DNA of 64,000 bases. Origin: Urophycis tenuis. Taxonomy: Eukaryota; Chordata; Actinopteri; Gadiformes; Phycidae. The notes below the pieces were generated by a model. That model saw only the letters and a program-made list of their open reading frames with translations, was not told the origin of the DNA and made no database searches. Location of the stretch: NCBI GenBank assembly GCA_036785325.1, contig JAXIVH010000030.1:3086172-3150171 (forward strand). The letters run 5' to 3'. A program made the translations under genes and the position numbers. Shown piece by piece: positions 21,562-32,344 of this stretch (positions are counted from its first letter, which is position 1; each line of letters begins with the position of its first letter).

Positions 21562-21810
21562 GGTGCGGTAACCTGATTCTCTATCACTTTCTTTCGCTCT
21601 CTGCTCTGGTGTTGGGCTCTTCTCCAGTATGTTCGTTTCCTTCTCTTCTCCCTCTCACTTAAATCTTTTACTGTCTTCACCTTTCCTAGGTTTTTGTTGT
21701 CATGCCATGTCTCTCTGTGTTTCTGTAAGTATGCTGCCCGTCTCTGAGGATCAGAATTACGCCGTGCCCTGTACTGGCGCTGCTTCTCTGCAGCAGATAA
21801 CCTCATCGTT
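21562..21810 (-). pseudogene. Unclassified DDE-like family, N-terminal exon
   Basis: Starts at ATG 21806 shortly after a TTTTAG acceptor. It encodes MRLSAAEKQRQYRARRNSDP, a basic region with SEREKRRKRTYWRRAQ, and VIENQVTAP. It is interrupted at the TA (21560-21561) by the long-TIR element, and resumes at 14625 with NPSPENVPQPDMP. The highly basic start suggests DNA binding. It forms one gene with 12401-14625, about 6.9 kb apart because of the insertion. Confidence 0.65.
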
Positions 21811-21819
21811 CTAAAACAC

Positions 21820-22275
21820 AAATAACTCTGTTTAAGGATCATGTCAAACCACTGAATATCAAAATCATCCATACCCTGTGAAGTTTAATTTCAACATTCA
21901 ATATAAGCATAAACTATGACAATAAACTGCCAACATTGTCAACTGTGTTCATCCCTGTCAACCGTGTTACAGTTGATAGGTAACACAGTTGACATTTCCG
22001 CCATTTTAGCGTCTTGTGCTAACTGCAGACCTTAAACCGGTCACCACATTACCTTGATAAAATCATGTTTTTATGCACCCTCTCTGTATATTTGTAAATA
22101 TAATATCTAAAGTTAGTTCACAAAAACATTTTGATAACACAGTTGATGATGAATTAACCTACTCTATGCGTACACTTTAATATTGATGAAATATTGAAGA
22201 GGAGAAGTACAAACTTGCCTCACTGTCTTCAGAATTCCCTCCAAAAAGGAAATGACATCACTTGATACTGTAAAT
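21820..22275. other. Gene-free stretch
   Basis: No gene recognised. Around 21930-22000 there are several imperfect direct and inverted copies of an (A/G)TGTTACAGTTGA/GTTGACA-like motif. Confidence 0.4.
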
Positions 22276-22278
22276 ATT

Positions 22279-22553
22279 ACCCTGGACAGGTCGCCAGCAT
22301 AAAACATAACATATAGCAAAGAACAACCATTCACACTCACATACACACCCATGGTCATTTTAGAGACACCAATTAACCTAATCCCCAACCTGCATGTTTT
22401 TGGTCTGTGGGAGGAAGCCGGAGTACCCGGAGAGAACCCACGCAAGCACGCGGAGAACATGCAAACTCCACACAGAAAGGTCCCAGGTCCCAGGTAGATT
22501 CGAACCCAGAACCCTCTTGCTGTGAAGCGACAGTGCTAACCACTGCACCACTG
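22279..22553 (-). mobile_element. tRNA-derived SINE, 3'-shortened, inverted
   Basis: Same family as 3830-4213, on the opposite strand: head boxes read GTGCAGTGGTTAGCACTG and GGTTCGAATC, and the body includes GGCGACCTGTCCAGG. The last part of the body is missing. Just beyond the head (22554-22573) the sequence CAGTGGTTAGCACTGTG repeats the SINE head in the other direction, making a short palindrome. It lies within the downstream side of the En/Spm-like fragment. Confidence 0.85.
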
Positions 22554-22579
22554 TGCAGTGGTTAGCACTGTGCGCCCTT

Positions 22580-23440
22580 GCTCCACAAAATAAACAAGGA
22601 GGTTGTGGGCATAGAGGCTGTGAGTTTTTGTGAGTGTTTGAGAGACAAAAATGCACATTGCAACACTGAATGACATAAAATGTCGGTACATTTCTGTCCG
22701 TAGAATCCCCTGCAGCACCACTTTAATTGTGTACAGCATAAACTGACGGAATTCAGTGGCCTTCCACCTGTCTAATTCCTCTAAGCCATGTGGCTGCCTC
22801 GCAAACACATTGGGAATGTCACCTCTGAAATTCCGAAGCCTCTCACCTACTTCCCTCAGCTGTGCAGGTGACAGACAGCCTGTGAGCAGTTTTGCCACAG
22901 GACCACAGGCAAGCAATTTGCGCATCACCCTAAGGCAACACTGATGCATATAGTCTGCAGGGAAAGACTTGACCATATCAATTGGCATGTTTAAGAAGGG
23001 GGAAACTGAGTTCTCATGGTGGTGCTCAGGTTGTCTCTGCTCTCTGAATGACACGTTATGTCTAAGAGTTAGGCCCTGTTCTTTTGGAAATCATTCTCCC
23101 CTCCCCCCTTTTTGGGTGAATTTATCACATCCGTAGTATCCAGAGTACTGTTTCATGCACTTAAACATTGCTTTGGCTGGTGCGTTACATGTTATGCATC
23201 TTAATTTCCTATTCCTATCTCCTATTGCTTTACCTTGCCACTGAACCACTGGTAAGGATAACATTTAACTCATCAGCTATGACCTTTATGAAGTCCAGTG
23301 ACTTGGGTTTGGAGTCGGTGAGGGCAATTGTCAGGGGGAATGTACATGGTGGTTTTAAATGTGTTGTGCAGAGTACAGGCCAAGATGATTTTGAGGTGCT
23401 CTTAAAAAGAGGGAGACTGACTTGGTCACCCCACGTATTG
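22580..23440 (-). pseudogene. En/Spm (CACTA)-like transposase fragment
   Basis: Two blocks on the minus strand. The first (about 23440-23230) reads SLPLFKSTSKSSWPVL, then FPLTIALTDSKPKSLDFIK and VIADELNVIL. The second (23054 to about 22580) reads EHHHENSVSPFLNMPIDMVK, SFPADYMHQCCLRVMRKLL, an RNFRGDIPNVFARQPHGLEE segment and WKATEFRQFMLYTIKVVLQG. The pairing of an LPLFKS-S-WP block with a later DYMH-C-GVMRKLL block matches animal proteins I associate with En/Spm-type (TNP2-like) transposases (recall, not searched). Lengths and a long non-coding gap between the blocks fit two exons. The N-terminus is absent and the C-terminus is replaced by a SINE. A dead fragment. Confidence 0.6.
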
Positions 23441-23449
23441 GGATGTAGA

Positions 23450-24905
23450 CTCAATGGCCTGGACCGTGTGGACAAACACGAGGGGTGGCAATGCCGTTGA
23501 AAAGTAGTTGGGGCTTTATTCTCTTCACCAAAATTAGCAAAATAACAAAACAAACGTAAATCCAGAATCAAAAATAATAACAACGGTTTCCAAAACTAGC
23601 CGTTTTAGCCTCTTAGCCGCTTAGCTTAGCCTGAATTAGCTTAGCACGAGGTAGCATAGCATAAGTTAGCCTAGCATAGCATAGCATAGGTTAGCATACC
23701 TGGTACTGGCCTCACATCAAGCCACCACCATATATTATTATTATATAAATAAGGCGAGGAATCAGTCCCAATTGGACAATCAAGGCCAGTTAGGCCATAC
23801 ACCAATCACGGCCAGTTGGGCCATACCAATAATGGGTGAACACCCCATGGCAAGGCTACAAACAAATGTTCCTAAAAGGAAAGTAAACACAATATTCACA
23901 TTTCACCAACCAACATATGACCCAATATATAAACACACTGTACACAACATCTAAATATATACAAAAACAGCTGTTTACACCCAATGCCCCCCTGGGCTAT
24001 CCCATGTGTCCTCTGTCCTGAATGGAACAAAATATTGCCCCCTACTGCAGCTGGAGTACAATACAATAACATTCAGTAAAACAATCAGTCCATGTGTTTG
24101 TGAGAAACAGTGAGAAGGGAGGTGTTCACTTTCTCACAGAGACCATCTACATTTAGGGGAGATTTCAAGTTCAGTGATGTCTTCAATGCAGTTGTAGGGA
24201 TAACGATTGAGACACTTTATAATTGGTTCTGCCACTCTGAATTGAACACATTCTACCCCCAACACTTATTGGATTTCAACACGATCTGTTTTCAGTAGTG
24301 TTTTGTTGTACTTTGCAGTTCATCATGGCCTTGATTTTTTTGTATTTTTAGCAAGGCATCTGCTGCGTTGTTTGATTCTGAAACTGCATATCCAGGTTTT
24401 TTTATTTCTCAGCAAGGTTTGTGGTGTCTGTGCTGGTGGGAGGCACTGCCAGGCACTCAAAAGGCTCTGTGTCCATGTCAATCAGAGCTTTCGCTCCTTG
24501 TGTCTCCAAATGCATGGTCGGTGTAGGAGTCACTGACTAAGGGGGTGACAACTTTGTGGAATGGGCCCAACGTCTCATTGGAACCACTGGACTCCAGATC
24601 TGTGTCAGTGCAGGCCTCCTGACTCCGCCACAGTTGTGGGGACACCACAGGCGTTTATTCTCTAGCCCTAGCTTCTGCAGACATCCAGCTGTGAGAGACG
24701 GCTTTGTGTTTTTGTCTCTGTAAATTAATGCAGATGTGGATGTATATTCAGAGGTGCTTACAACCAAAGTCCCAAAAAACTGAAGCTCGGATTGCTAAAT
24801 TTTGTAGATTTTTAAAATCATTAAAGGATGATTTAAAGAATCATTTTGTGATTTTTGTTATAGATTTGTAGAGCATAACTTACCCATTCCTTTAAATTCT
24901 TGTAG
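23450..24905. other. Gene-free stretch, low-complexity TAGC block
   Basis: No gene recognised. 23600-23700 is dense in TTAGC/ATAGCATAGC repeats. 23780-23835 holds two diverged copies of a (GGCCAGTTxGGCCATAC) motif. Short open frames at 24110-24540 lack family features. Confidence 0.45.
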
Positions 24906-25050
24906 TCTTTTAGAACATCTGCAAAGAAACTGCAAATGCTGTTGCATCTTTCAGGCGACGGAGGAGCATGACTTTGTCAAAGACCGCTTCTTTTCTTCTA
25001 GGGGCACGTCTGAGTCTATGATGAGAAATGAATACAGTGTTGGATGAGTG
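24906..25050 (-). other. Possible lone exon of unknown family
   Basis: An open segment with basic, regularly spaced residues (RAPRRKEAVFDKVMLLRRLK followed by DATAFAVSLQMF). It looks coding-like but I recognise no family, no clear splice partner and no neighbours that explain it. Confidence 0.2.
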
Positions 25051-25255
25051 ACTGAATGTTATCAAGAGTAAGAAAAAACTTAAAAATACATTACAGAAGT
25101 TGAGTGTTAATCCAAATTTAAAGAGGAGAAATTCTGAATATACGAATCCGACGAGCGTTGTATGTAGGCTGCAATCTTGCGGCGACGCCATTACTGACAT
25201 GTTATCGGTATGTAAACGAACCTTCGTGGTAACGCACCCTCGATGACAGCTACAG

Positions 25256-25345
25256 ATAAGATAAGATATTCCTTTATTAATCCCCCCTGAGGAGAAGTTC
25301 ACATTGACCAGCAGTACAGTGGGATAAAGGAGTGGACAGCCAGGC
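25256..25345 (-). repeat. 5'-truncated L2 LINE tail
   Basis: On the minus strand it ends GGGGGATTAATAAAGGAATA and TCTTATCTTATC. The same 3' end occurs at about 42865-42935, where it belongs to L2 sequence. Confidence 0.75.
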
Positions 25346-25349
25346 AGTA

Positions 25350-25960
25350 TGGCTTGTTGGGTTCCGATCACAGATGAAGGTACAAACGATCTGACAGATT
25401 ATTTATGAAAATAGCTTAGAGTAGAAAATGGGGAGATAAAGACATAATTGGAACTAGGTTGATATTATATCTATTTAACTACTGTGGCTAGCTAACAAGG
25501 AAACTGTAAAAAAAAAAAATCTGTCCTTTTGGCAACAATAAATAAATGAATGGATATCAAATAAATAAATTCATGTTTTTCATTTGTGACCATTGTTGAT
25601 CTAATTTTAAAATTTCAAAAGGAAAGGAGAAGGTACAGCTAACTGCTAGCGTTGTTGGTTCTCATAGTGAGCGTCACAGTCAAGCAAATCAAACATTAAC
25701 AACAGACATAACAGTAATGTTACTACTGCCCCAACCGTATGGTACCAGACAGGGCAGTCGACCCAGGGTATTTTGTGTATCTCACATTTTTTTTTCTTCC
25801 AACTGGAAATTTTATTGCTGCTATTGAAAAAATTGAAAACGGAGCATGTTTTCCCACGCGTTATTATAAAAGTAGTAGTGAGACAGTTGTAAATCCCGGG
25901 CTGTCATCCCAGTGGACGCAACCAATCCAATAGGAGGCACTGGCGCAACGCTACCCAACA
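25350..25960. other. Gene-free stretch
   Basis: No gene recognised; AT-rich. Confidence 0.4.
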
Positions 25961-25965
25961 ACAGC

Positions 25966-26590
25966 TCAGTTATGTCGCCCGCTTACTTCCGGTAGTATAG
26001 CCGGATTCGTGTATACAGAACCATACCTTTGTCCGATGGCCATAAAGGACACTCTGCAGCCAGGATGATTAACTGGACCAAATGCATCTTCAGCAGAGAC
26101 AAGCCTGTTGTAGAACTCCATGGCTTGGCTTAATTTCTTTTTGTCCTTCTCAATCTTTGATTGAATGTGCTGCCTGGCCTTATTGCTGTCTGCAATAGAT
26201 AACAAAGTAACAAATTAGAACAATGCAATATATTTCTTATGTTATTGTTAGCAAATAACATGGGAAATAAATGAGTGATAACTGGAGACAACTGTTGTAC
26301 ACAAGAACAACTCTGTACTAACAAAAATTGACGTTACACACACCAGTCTGCCAATATTTATCCATTTTTTTCTGCTGGATGCTTAGGGCCAAACCTTCCA
26401 TGACACGCTGTGCTGGGATTTTACCATCACCTGGACAGCCTCACTTGTTAAGGGCTGGTGGTAGTGCATACATATTATAAATCCATTCTAAAGAGAAAAC
26501 CAACCTTGACATATCCTTGAGAAAGGTACTTGTGTAGATTACTCTTCTTTCTCATGTTCCATCCTCGAGCTTGTAATGTTATATCTTTGT
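25966..26590 (-). pseudogene. Exon cluster of an unclassified transposase-like gene (KDZ-like?)
   Basis: Three minus-strand pieces have coding character. About 26575-26495 reads ITLQARGWNMRKKSNLHKYL. About 26440-26345 reads VRHVMEGLALSIQQKKMDKY, ending WQTG at a GT. About 26200-25966 reads ARQHIQSKIEKDKKKLSQAM, then EFYNRLVSAEDAFGPV. The charged helix ending in a YN-L motif resembles the tail region of Kyakuja-Dileera-Zisupton (KDZ) transposases as I recall them. That is a weak match and the catalytic part is not present. Listed because the pieces lie in order and share intron-like borders. Confidence 0.3.
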
Positions 26591-27000
26591 ATGCTGAAAG
26601 AAAGTACACCTGTTTTTAACTTTTAAAACCTTTGATTCAAAAAGCTTTTAGTCAAGAACAACATTGTCAATGAGGGGTCACCAAGTTGATTCTTCCTGTA
26701 ATACAGTACATATCAAAGAGTAATTTTAATGTTTAGTTATTATAGATATATTAGATAGTTGTTAGTCCAACTCATGACAAAAAAGAATTCACCTGCTTGA
26801 CCTCGTCCCCAACGTCATACCTATCGTCATTGGAAACAAAATAAAACATTTGACAAGTAGAATAAGGCCCAATCTCAATTCTCTATCTTACCCCTTCCCC
26901 TTGGTTTTGCGCGTTCACGTGAGACGAAGGGCTATCTCAATTCTCATTTCGATCGAGGGGTAGGGCCAAGGGGAAGGGGTAGACACCCCTTGAAACCAAG

Positions 27001-28896
27001 TAATAGAATAGAATAGAATAGAAATACTTTATTAATCCCATGGTGGGAAATTCCAATGTAGCAGCAGAATTACAGAATAGAATAAAAATAAAAATAAAAG
27101 TGTATGTAAAAATAATATATATATACATTAAGATATAAATATAGACTAAAACTAAATAAACTAAAAATGTAAAATAAATATAATCTAAACTAATTATAGT
27201 GCAAGTATTTTTAAACAAACAGTGTACAGAATATAATGCAATGAACTGAAACATAAGGTGCAAGGTTGCAATAGTTATTGGCTGTTATTGTACAGTGTAA
27301 TGGAATGTGGTAGGAATGATTTCCTATATCTGTCCCTTCGACAGCGGAGCTGGAGCAGCCTGTGAGAGAAGGTGCTCCGCTGTCTGACCACTGTTTGATG
27401 GAGAGGGTGCTGATCATTGTCAATGATGGATAACAGTTTTTTCAGCATTCTCCTCTCCACCACAGACTCAAAAGATTCTAGCCTAGGGAGACCTAGGACA
27501 GAGCCAGCCTTCTTGATGATTTTATCAAGTCTGTTGATGTCACTGGCTCTGGTGCTGCTGCCCCAACACACAGCAGCAAAGAAAATGGTACTAGCAACAA
27601 CAGACTGGTAGAAGATCTCCAACATCTTGCTGCACACGTTGAAAGATCTCAGCTTCCTCAGGAAATAGAGTCTGCTCATCCCCTTCTTGTATACAGCCTC
27701 AGTGTTAGATTTCCAGTCCAGTCTGTTGCCGATCACCATCCCCAAGTATTTGTAGTCCTCCACCTCCTCCACCACATCCCCCCTGATCTGAAGTGGCTGT
27801 GGAGGCAACCTCTTTGTCCTCCCGAAGTCAATCACCATCTCTCTGGTCTTGTTGACATTCAGCCTCAGGTGATTCTGTTCGGACCACCCCACAAAGTTGT
27901 CCACCAGTGTCCTGTACTCACCCTCCTCTCCACCTCTTATACACCCGACAACAGCTGAGTCATCAGAGAACTTTTGCAAGTGACATGACTCAGAGTTGTA
28001 CTGAAAGTCAGTGGTGTACAAGAGAAGAGGAAGGGAGAGAGCACAGTTCCCTGTGGAGCTCCTGTATCACTGACCACCACATCAGACAGTACACTGCCCA
28101 GACAGACAAACTGTGGCCTGCCTGAAAAAGTAGTCAGTAATCCAGGAGATCATAGTGTCGTCAACACCCATCACCCGCAGCTTCTCACCCATCAGAAGAG
28201 GCTGAATGGTGTTGAAAGCACTGGAGAAATCAAAGAATGTGATCCTCACAGTGCCTCCCCCACCATCCAGATGCATATGGGCACGTTGCAGCAGGTAAAT
28301 GACAGCATCATCGACTCCTACACGGGGCTGATAGGCAAATTGTAAGGGGTCCAGAAACATCCTCACCTGTGGCCTCAGCTGAGCTAAGACCAGCCTCTCC
28401 AGGACCTTCATCACATGCGATGTTAGGGCGACTGGTCTGTAGTCTGCCGGGTCGGACGGCCTTGACTTCTTGGGGACTGGGACCAAGCAGGAGGTCTTCC
28501 ACAGCAACGGAATTTTCTCCTGACTCAGGCTCAGGTTGTACAGATGTCCCAGTACAGGAGACAGCTGGCCGGCACAGGCCTTCAGGATCCTGGGTGAGAT
28601 GCCATCAGGGCCTGCAGCCTTCCGCTGATGCAGTCTTTCCAACTGCCTCTTTACCTGGCCTGTAGTCACCATTGGGCGGGGGATGGTACAGATGTCATCA
28701 GTGGAGGAGGAGGAGGGGGTGGGGGGGAAGGAGGAGGGGCAGATGGAGAGGTGTTGTACAGGAGAATGCTGGGGGGAGGGTCGAACCCTTTGGGACAGTG
28801 TGGGTGTGTGGGGGGATGGGGGTGTTGGAGGGGAATCGGGCTGAGCTAAACCTGTTGAAAAACTGGTTATACTGGTTAAGTAAGATCGGGAGCTTA
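27001..28896 (-). mobile_element. L2-type LINE, 5'-truncated, with 12-bp target duplication
   Basis: Perfect duplication CTTGAAACCAAG at 26989-27000 and 28897-28908. The 3' tail on the minus strand is GGATTAATAAAGTATTTCTA followed by TTCTA repeats. The reverse transcriptase reads GPDGISPRILKACAGQLSPV, DYRPVALTSHVMKVLERLVL, a FFDFSSAFNTIQP block (catalytic Asp), then GTVLSPFLF and LQKFSDDSAVVGC, where SDD is the catalytic pair region. It ends with YLGMVIGNRLDW and thumb sequence down to about 27280. At least two frameshifts lie between about 28110 and 28000. A dead, truncated copy inserted by target-primed reverse transcription. Confidence 0.92.
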
Positions 28897-28909
28897 CTTG
28901 AAACCAAGG

Positions 28910-29594
28910 GGTACCCATTACAATGCGCAACCGGCAACAATCGCGGCCAGATCTCCACGAGAGTTTCATAAATGTAAGTATTTTCGGCTGAAATAATTGA
29001 TTTAAAATTTACGACAATATTGTTTTGTGCTCTAAACAGTCCTGTACCTATATATTTGCAACCATATTCTTAATCAAAACTTTTTTGAAAATCGATATGC
29101 TAATGTTACATTGCTGAGTGCACAACTGCATTTCTCTGACTAGCAATGAACTCCATGCATGTCTAGTTTACAAAACTTAATTAGCAGCGAATTCTGATTG
29201 ATATCAGTGTAGACAACTAGAGACATCGATACGTGCTTTACATATATCGTCCTTTTTCACACAGGGACGCCGGAGGAAACCCGGCAGCTGATACGTTTTC
29301 GGCACGAAAACGAGCAGAAATGTCTGAAATCAAAATACGCTGCGTGGGAGTCATGCGTTCAATGTTGTAGCCATTCATAATTGTAAATAAAGAGAAATGT
29401 TGGTTAACAAAGACATTTTTTATGAACATCAATGAAATTCAAAACCGGAATAACTGAAAAAGATGTATGATGACGCATCCGTAACGAGTGTTGTCTCAAT
29501 TAATAGGGGCATGTTTTTACCCCTAGCCCTTAACCCTCTGTTTCAAGGGCCAAGACGTAGGAAAGGGGTAAGATAGAGAATTGAGATTGGGCCT
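28910..29594. other. Right part of the TIR element, non-coding
   Basis: No gene recognised. Internal sequence and right terminus of the element at 26865-29594. Confidence 0.5.
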
Positions 29595-29633
29595 GAATGG
29601 GATCTGCACATTCTTTACCCTGGATTTCAAATT

Positions 29634-30701
29634 TTAGTTGCCACATTTAAAGTCTGCAACAAGCTCTTCAGAGGCAGGCATGGCTGACTGCAGGGTGCGA
29701 AGTGTGAGTGAGGCCGGATTAAATGGGAATGAGTCAAACTCATTCATGCATGAAATCAGGTTATGCACACCCTGCTCATCCTCTCGTATGCGCTTCGGGC
29801 CACATTCTGTGTGTTTCCGCCTTGCTTTCTTTCGGGTGGCAAGAGAGTTGTGTGTTGATCTTATGCGGTTCACATTGTTGACATTTCTGGAGTGCACCAG
29901 CAGCTGCTTTTCATTATGGAGGATGGAGAGCCAACCTGACTTCATTTTGCTGCCCTTGTTCATGGTACATTCAATCCACTTGTCCCAGGCCATGTTGGAA
30001 TAAGGGTTACCTGTGATGGACTGACTGAAGTTAGAACGAAGGAAGGGAACCTGGTGAGCAGGGAGAGCTGTCAGCATCGCCCAGAAGTCAGGCAGCCACC
30101 TCCTATACTTATTGTTGTCATATGCCACCATCCACGGCTGCATCGCACGCAGAGAACTGACATATTCTTCCCAGTTGCAGATATGGACTGCATGCACATT
30201 CTGCATTAATGCATCTGTCATGGACAGGAAGTCCCTCCAGTAGTCTGCCATGTCACTCACCTCCACATGGGAGAAAAGGTTGGCGATGAGATCTTGGAGA
30301 TCAACATCATCCTCCAGGGCTGCATGAGCAGCAGAACGGGCCTCCTGAGAGAGACTTGTATTCCTCAGAATATCAAGATTCTCCCTTGTCACCTCTGTTA
30401 GGTTGGGTATCAATCTTTCCTTGGCCAGCTGGCTCATAAGTGCCTCATACATCAGCCTCAAGCAACGAAGTCCCCTCTTATAATGCTTTCCTTTCAGAGC
30501 AGAATCAACGGATCCCTCAGCAATATCTCCTGCTGCGACAAGTACATCTCCTAGCTCACTCCCCTTGTAGCGCTTGTAAATGGCACTCATCATCACACAC
30601 TGTGTATGGAAAGGACCAAGAAAGGGCACGATGTCACGGTACTTTTCTGGGTTCTCTGCCTTGAGTAGAGTGATAAGGACGTACACAGGATGATCTCCCA
30701 C
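29634..30701 (-). pseudogene. XPG-like element protein family, middle region, long open frame
   Basis: 355 open codons. Blocks: PEKYRDIVPFLGPFHTQCVM, IYKRYKGSELGDVLVAAGDI, HYKRGLRCLRLMYEALMSQL, then DMADYWRDFLSMTDALMQNV with VHAVHICNWEEYVSSLRAM, MVAYDNNKYRRWLPDFWAML, and a basic tail with ATRKKARRKHTECGPKRIRE. In gene models of this family, as I remember them, this region directly precedes the VTNKNKVPSNW/HEEAD nuclease-like block found here at 21128-20287. It thus supplies the missing middle of that protein, perhaps from a separate copy. It stops at 29634 and has no visible N-terminal zinc block upstream. An uninterrupted frame this long suggests recent activity or recent arrival. Confidence 0.6.
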
Positions 30702-30904
30702 TAAAAAGGCAAGGACCTGACGGTCCTAGAAAACTGCTAAGTGCAGTTATTCGCTTGTTGACCCCCGGATGGCAGCCACGATGATGTCATTCTCTACACT
30801 AAACGTCAATGTCGCGGCTCATTTTTTAATAGCTGTTTTTGTAAGGTAAAATTGCTAACCCTAACCCTATTTCTTAGGGTAAAAGAGTTACATAGTGTTG
30901 CATT

Positions 30905-31165
30905 AAAAGGTTGAGAACCACTGTACTAGATGGCAGCCATCTTGAATTTCGTGGTCAAAACAAAGTTGTAATATCAAAATGAAGTCAGATTTGGAATCCT
31001 CATGGTTGACTTGTATGAAAAAATGTCTTCATATATGATTCTAGGTCATCCAGATCAAAAGTTATATTTTAGAGATGGCGCCGGGCACCATTTTGAATTT
31101 GGCTCTCTAGCAAAAAATGCCGGGATTTTTGGGAAGGACATGGGGGCTAAATCTTTTCTAAAGAG
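30905..31165. repeat. YY1-like/GATGGC motif array next to the XPG-family gene
   Basis: Units containing GATGGCAGCCATCTTGAATT (about 30928) and GAGATGGCGCCGGGCACCAT (about 31072), separated by about 140 bp. They resemble the modules in the inverted repeats of the element at 14628-21559 and lie upstream of the XPG-family frame. A possible terminal region of a second copy; the outer end was not found. Confidence 0.4.
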
Positions 31166-31169
31166 TCCA

Positions 31170-31945
31170 TAGAGGTTAAATCAATCATCAAAACATCCTT
31201 GCCAGAGGATGGTCACAGAACCTCATATTATGACCCGACTAACAACAAAGAGAATTTAAAATATGGCCACATATTGAATTGTTATAAATGTCATTTACTC
31301 AACACAGTAAAAAAAAATTCACAATTCAAGAAGAGTCTTATAGAGAATCAGACAATGTGCATTCTTGAATGCTGTGTTTTCAACAGCAACAAAAGAAATG
31401 GAATTAAAATTAAACAATATCAAAACTTAAGCAAAAGCTGTTGAAAAGGTCTGAGACACATTTACTGCTCCGTGAAATAAATTGTGGCTCAGTCATGTCT
31501 CTAAAATTAGCTAGCCTAAATGAATCTAGCTTTCACAAAATTCAGGAAATCTGCTTTGCACAGCTATGCTATGCTCACCCAGCTCTGTTCTACTTAGCTG
31601 ATCATCACAATGGTCTCTCTCTCCCTCTCAACTAGCTGCTAGCATTAGCCGCTAGCCTACTCAATAGCATTAGCCTACTAACAACACTTTCTGTCCTTAA
31701 CTTGCAAGCTAAAGTTTAAAAGGCTTCAAAGAAAGCATTTTTAAAAATATCCCAGATGCTTCACCCGCCGGCGAGTCAACTTAAACCTGGTGGAAACCCT
31801 GATATGCAATGCTAACCCAACTATTAACTTTACTTGCTTGAAAAGCTATTCCCACAAGATGTAGGGAGGTAGCTCCTCCTTCAACATGCAATTGTGGCTC
31901 TCTCTCTCTACCTAATAATAGAACTTAGCTTAAGTTAACTTAAGT
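31170..31945. other. Gene-free stretch
   Basis: No gene recognised. AT-rich, with a TTAGCC/CTAGC-rich block at 31630-31680. Confidence 0.45.
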
Positions 31946-31959
31946 TGAAGTTAACTTAA

Positions 31960-32235
31960 CTTACTAGAAGAGGGCAGTTGAGTTTTTTTCCACCCAAGAG
32001 GGCAATTTAGTGTTTTTTGCCAAACAGGAGGGCACTTTAGCACACCTTTTTGCCTCCAAATAGGAAACTTTAGCGGGTTTTGGCTCCCAAGAGGGCACTT
32101 AGCACGCGTTTTGGCTCCCAAGAGGACACTGGAGGGCACTTTAGCACGCATTTTGGTTCCCAAGAGGGCACTTGAGGGCAGTTTAGCAGACGTTTTGGCT
32201 CTCAAGAAGGCACTTTAGCATGCGTTTTGGCATTT
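31960..32235. repeat. Minisatellite, units of about 35-45 bp
   Basis: Seven to eight diverged units built on GAGGGCACTTTAGCACGCGT followed by TTTGGCTCCCAA. Unit length varies through small deletions and an internal doubling of GAGG(G/A)CACT. The minus strand happens to stay open across much of it (31951-32205), giving a repetitive basic peptide that I do not regard as a gene. Confidence 0.85.
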
Positions 32236-32344
32236 AAGCACGCGCAGGGTGGGCGACCACCCACCCTGCCCCCCCTGTGCACGTCATTGTGTGTGAATGA
32301 ATGAGAGAGGTGGGGGCGTGGCAGGCTGACTGACCAAGAGACTA

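Larger units (their letters stand above)
26865..29594. mobile_element. TIR element (AGGCCCAATCTCAATTCT ends) carrying an L2
   Basis: The left end reads AGGCCCAATCTCAATTCT, then CTATCTTACCCC. The right end is its near-perfect complement (to 29594). Subterminal CCCCTT/AAGGGG blocks recur on both sides. Without the L2 (27001-28896) it is about 0.8 kb with no coding capacity. No clear target duplication. It separates 29634-30701 from the pieces at 26.6 kb. Confidence 0.8.

Noticed and set aside
22279..22575. Possible tRNA gene
   Set aside because: A and B boxes belong to the SINE head; no cloverleaf-capable mature tRNA sequence with an intact anticodon arm.
28628..28971. Glycine-rich plus-strand frames
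   Set aside because: Shadow of the Pro/Ser-rich L2 sequence on the minus strand.
30845..30880. TTAGGG-like telomeric repeat (CTAACCCTAACCCTA)
   Set aside because: Only about two and a half units, too short to support an interstitial telomere.
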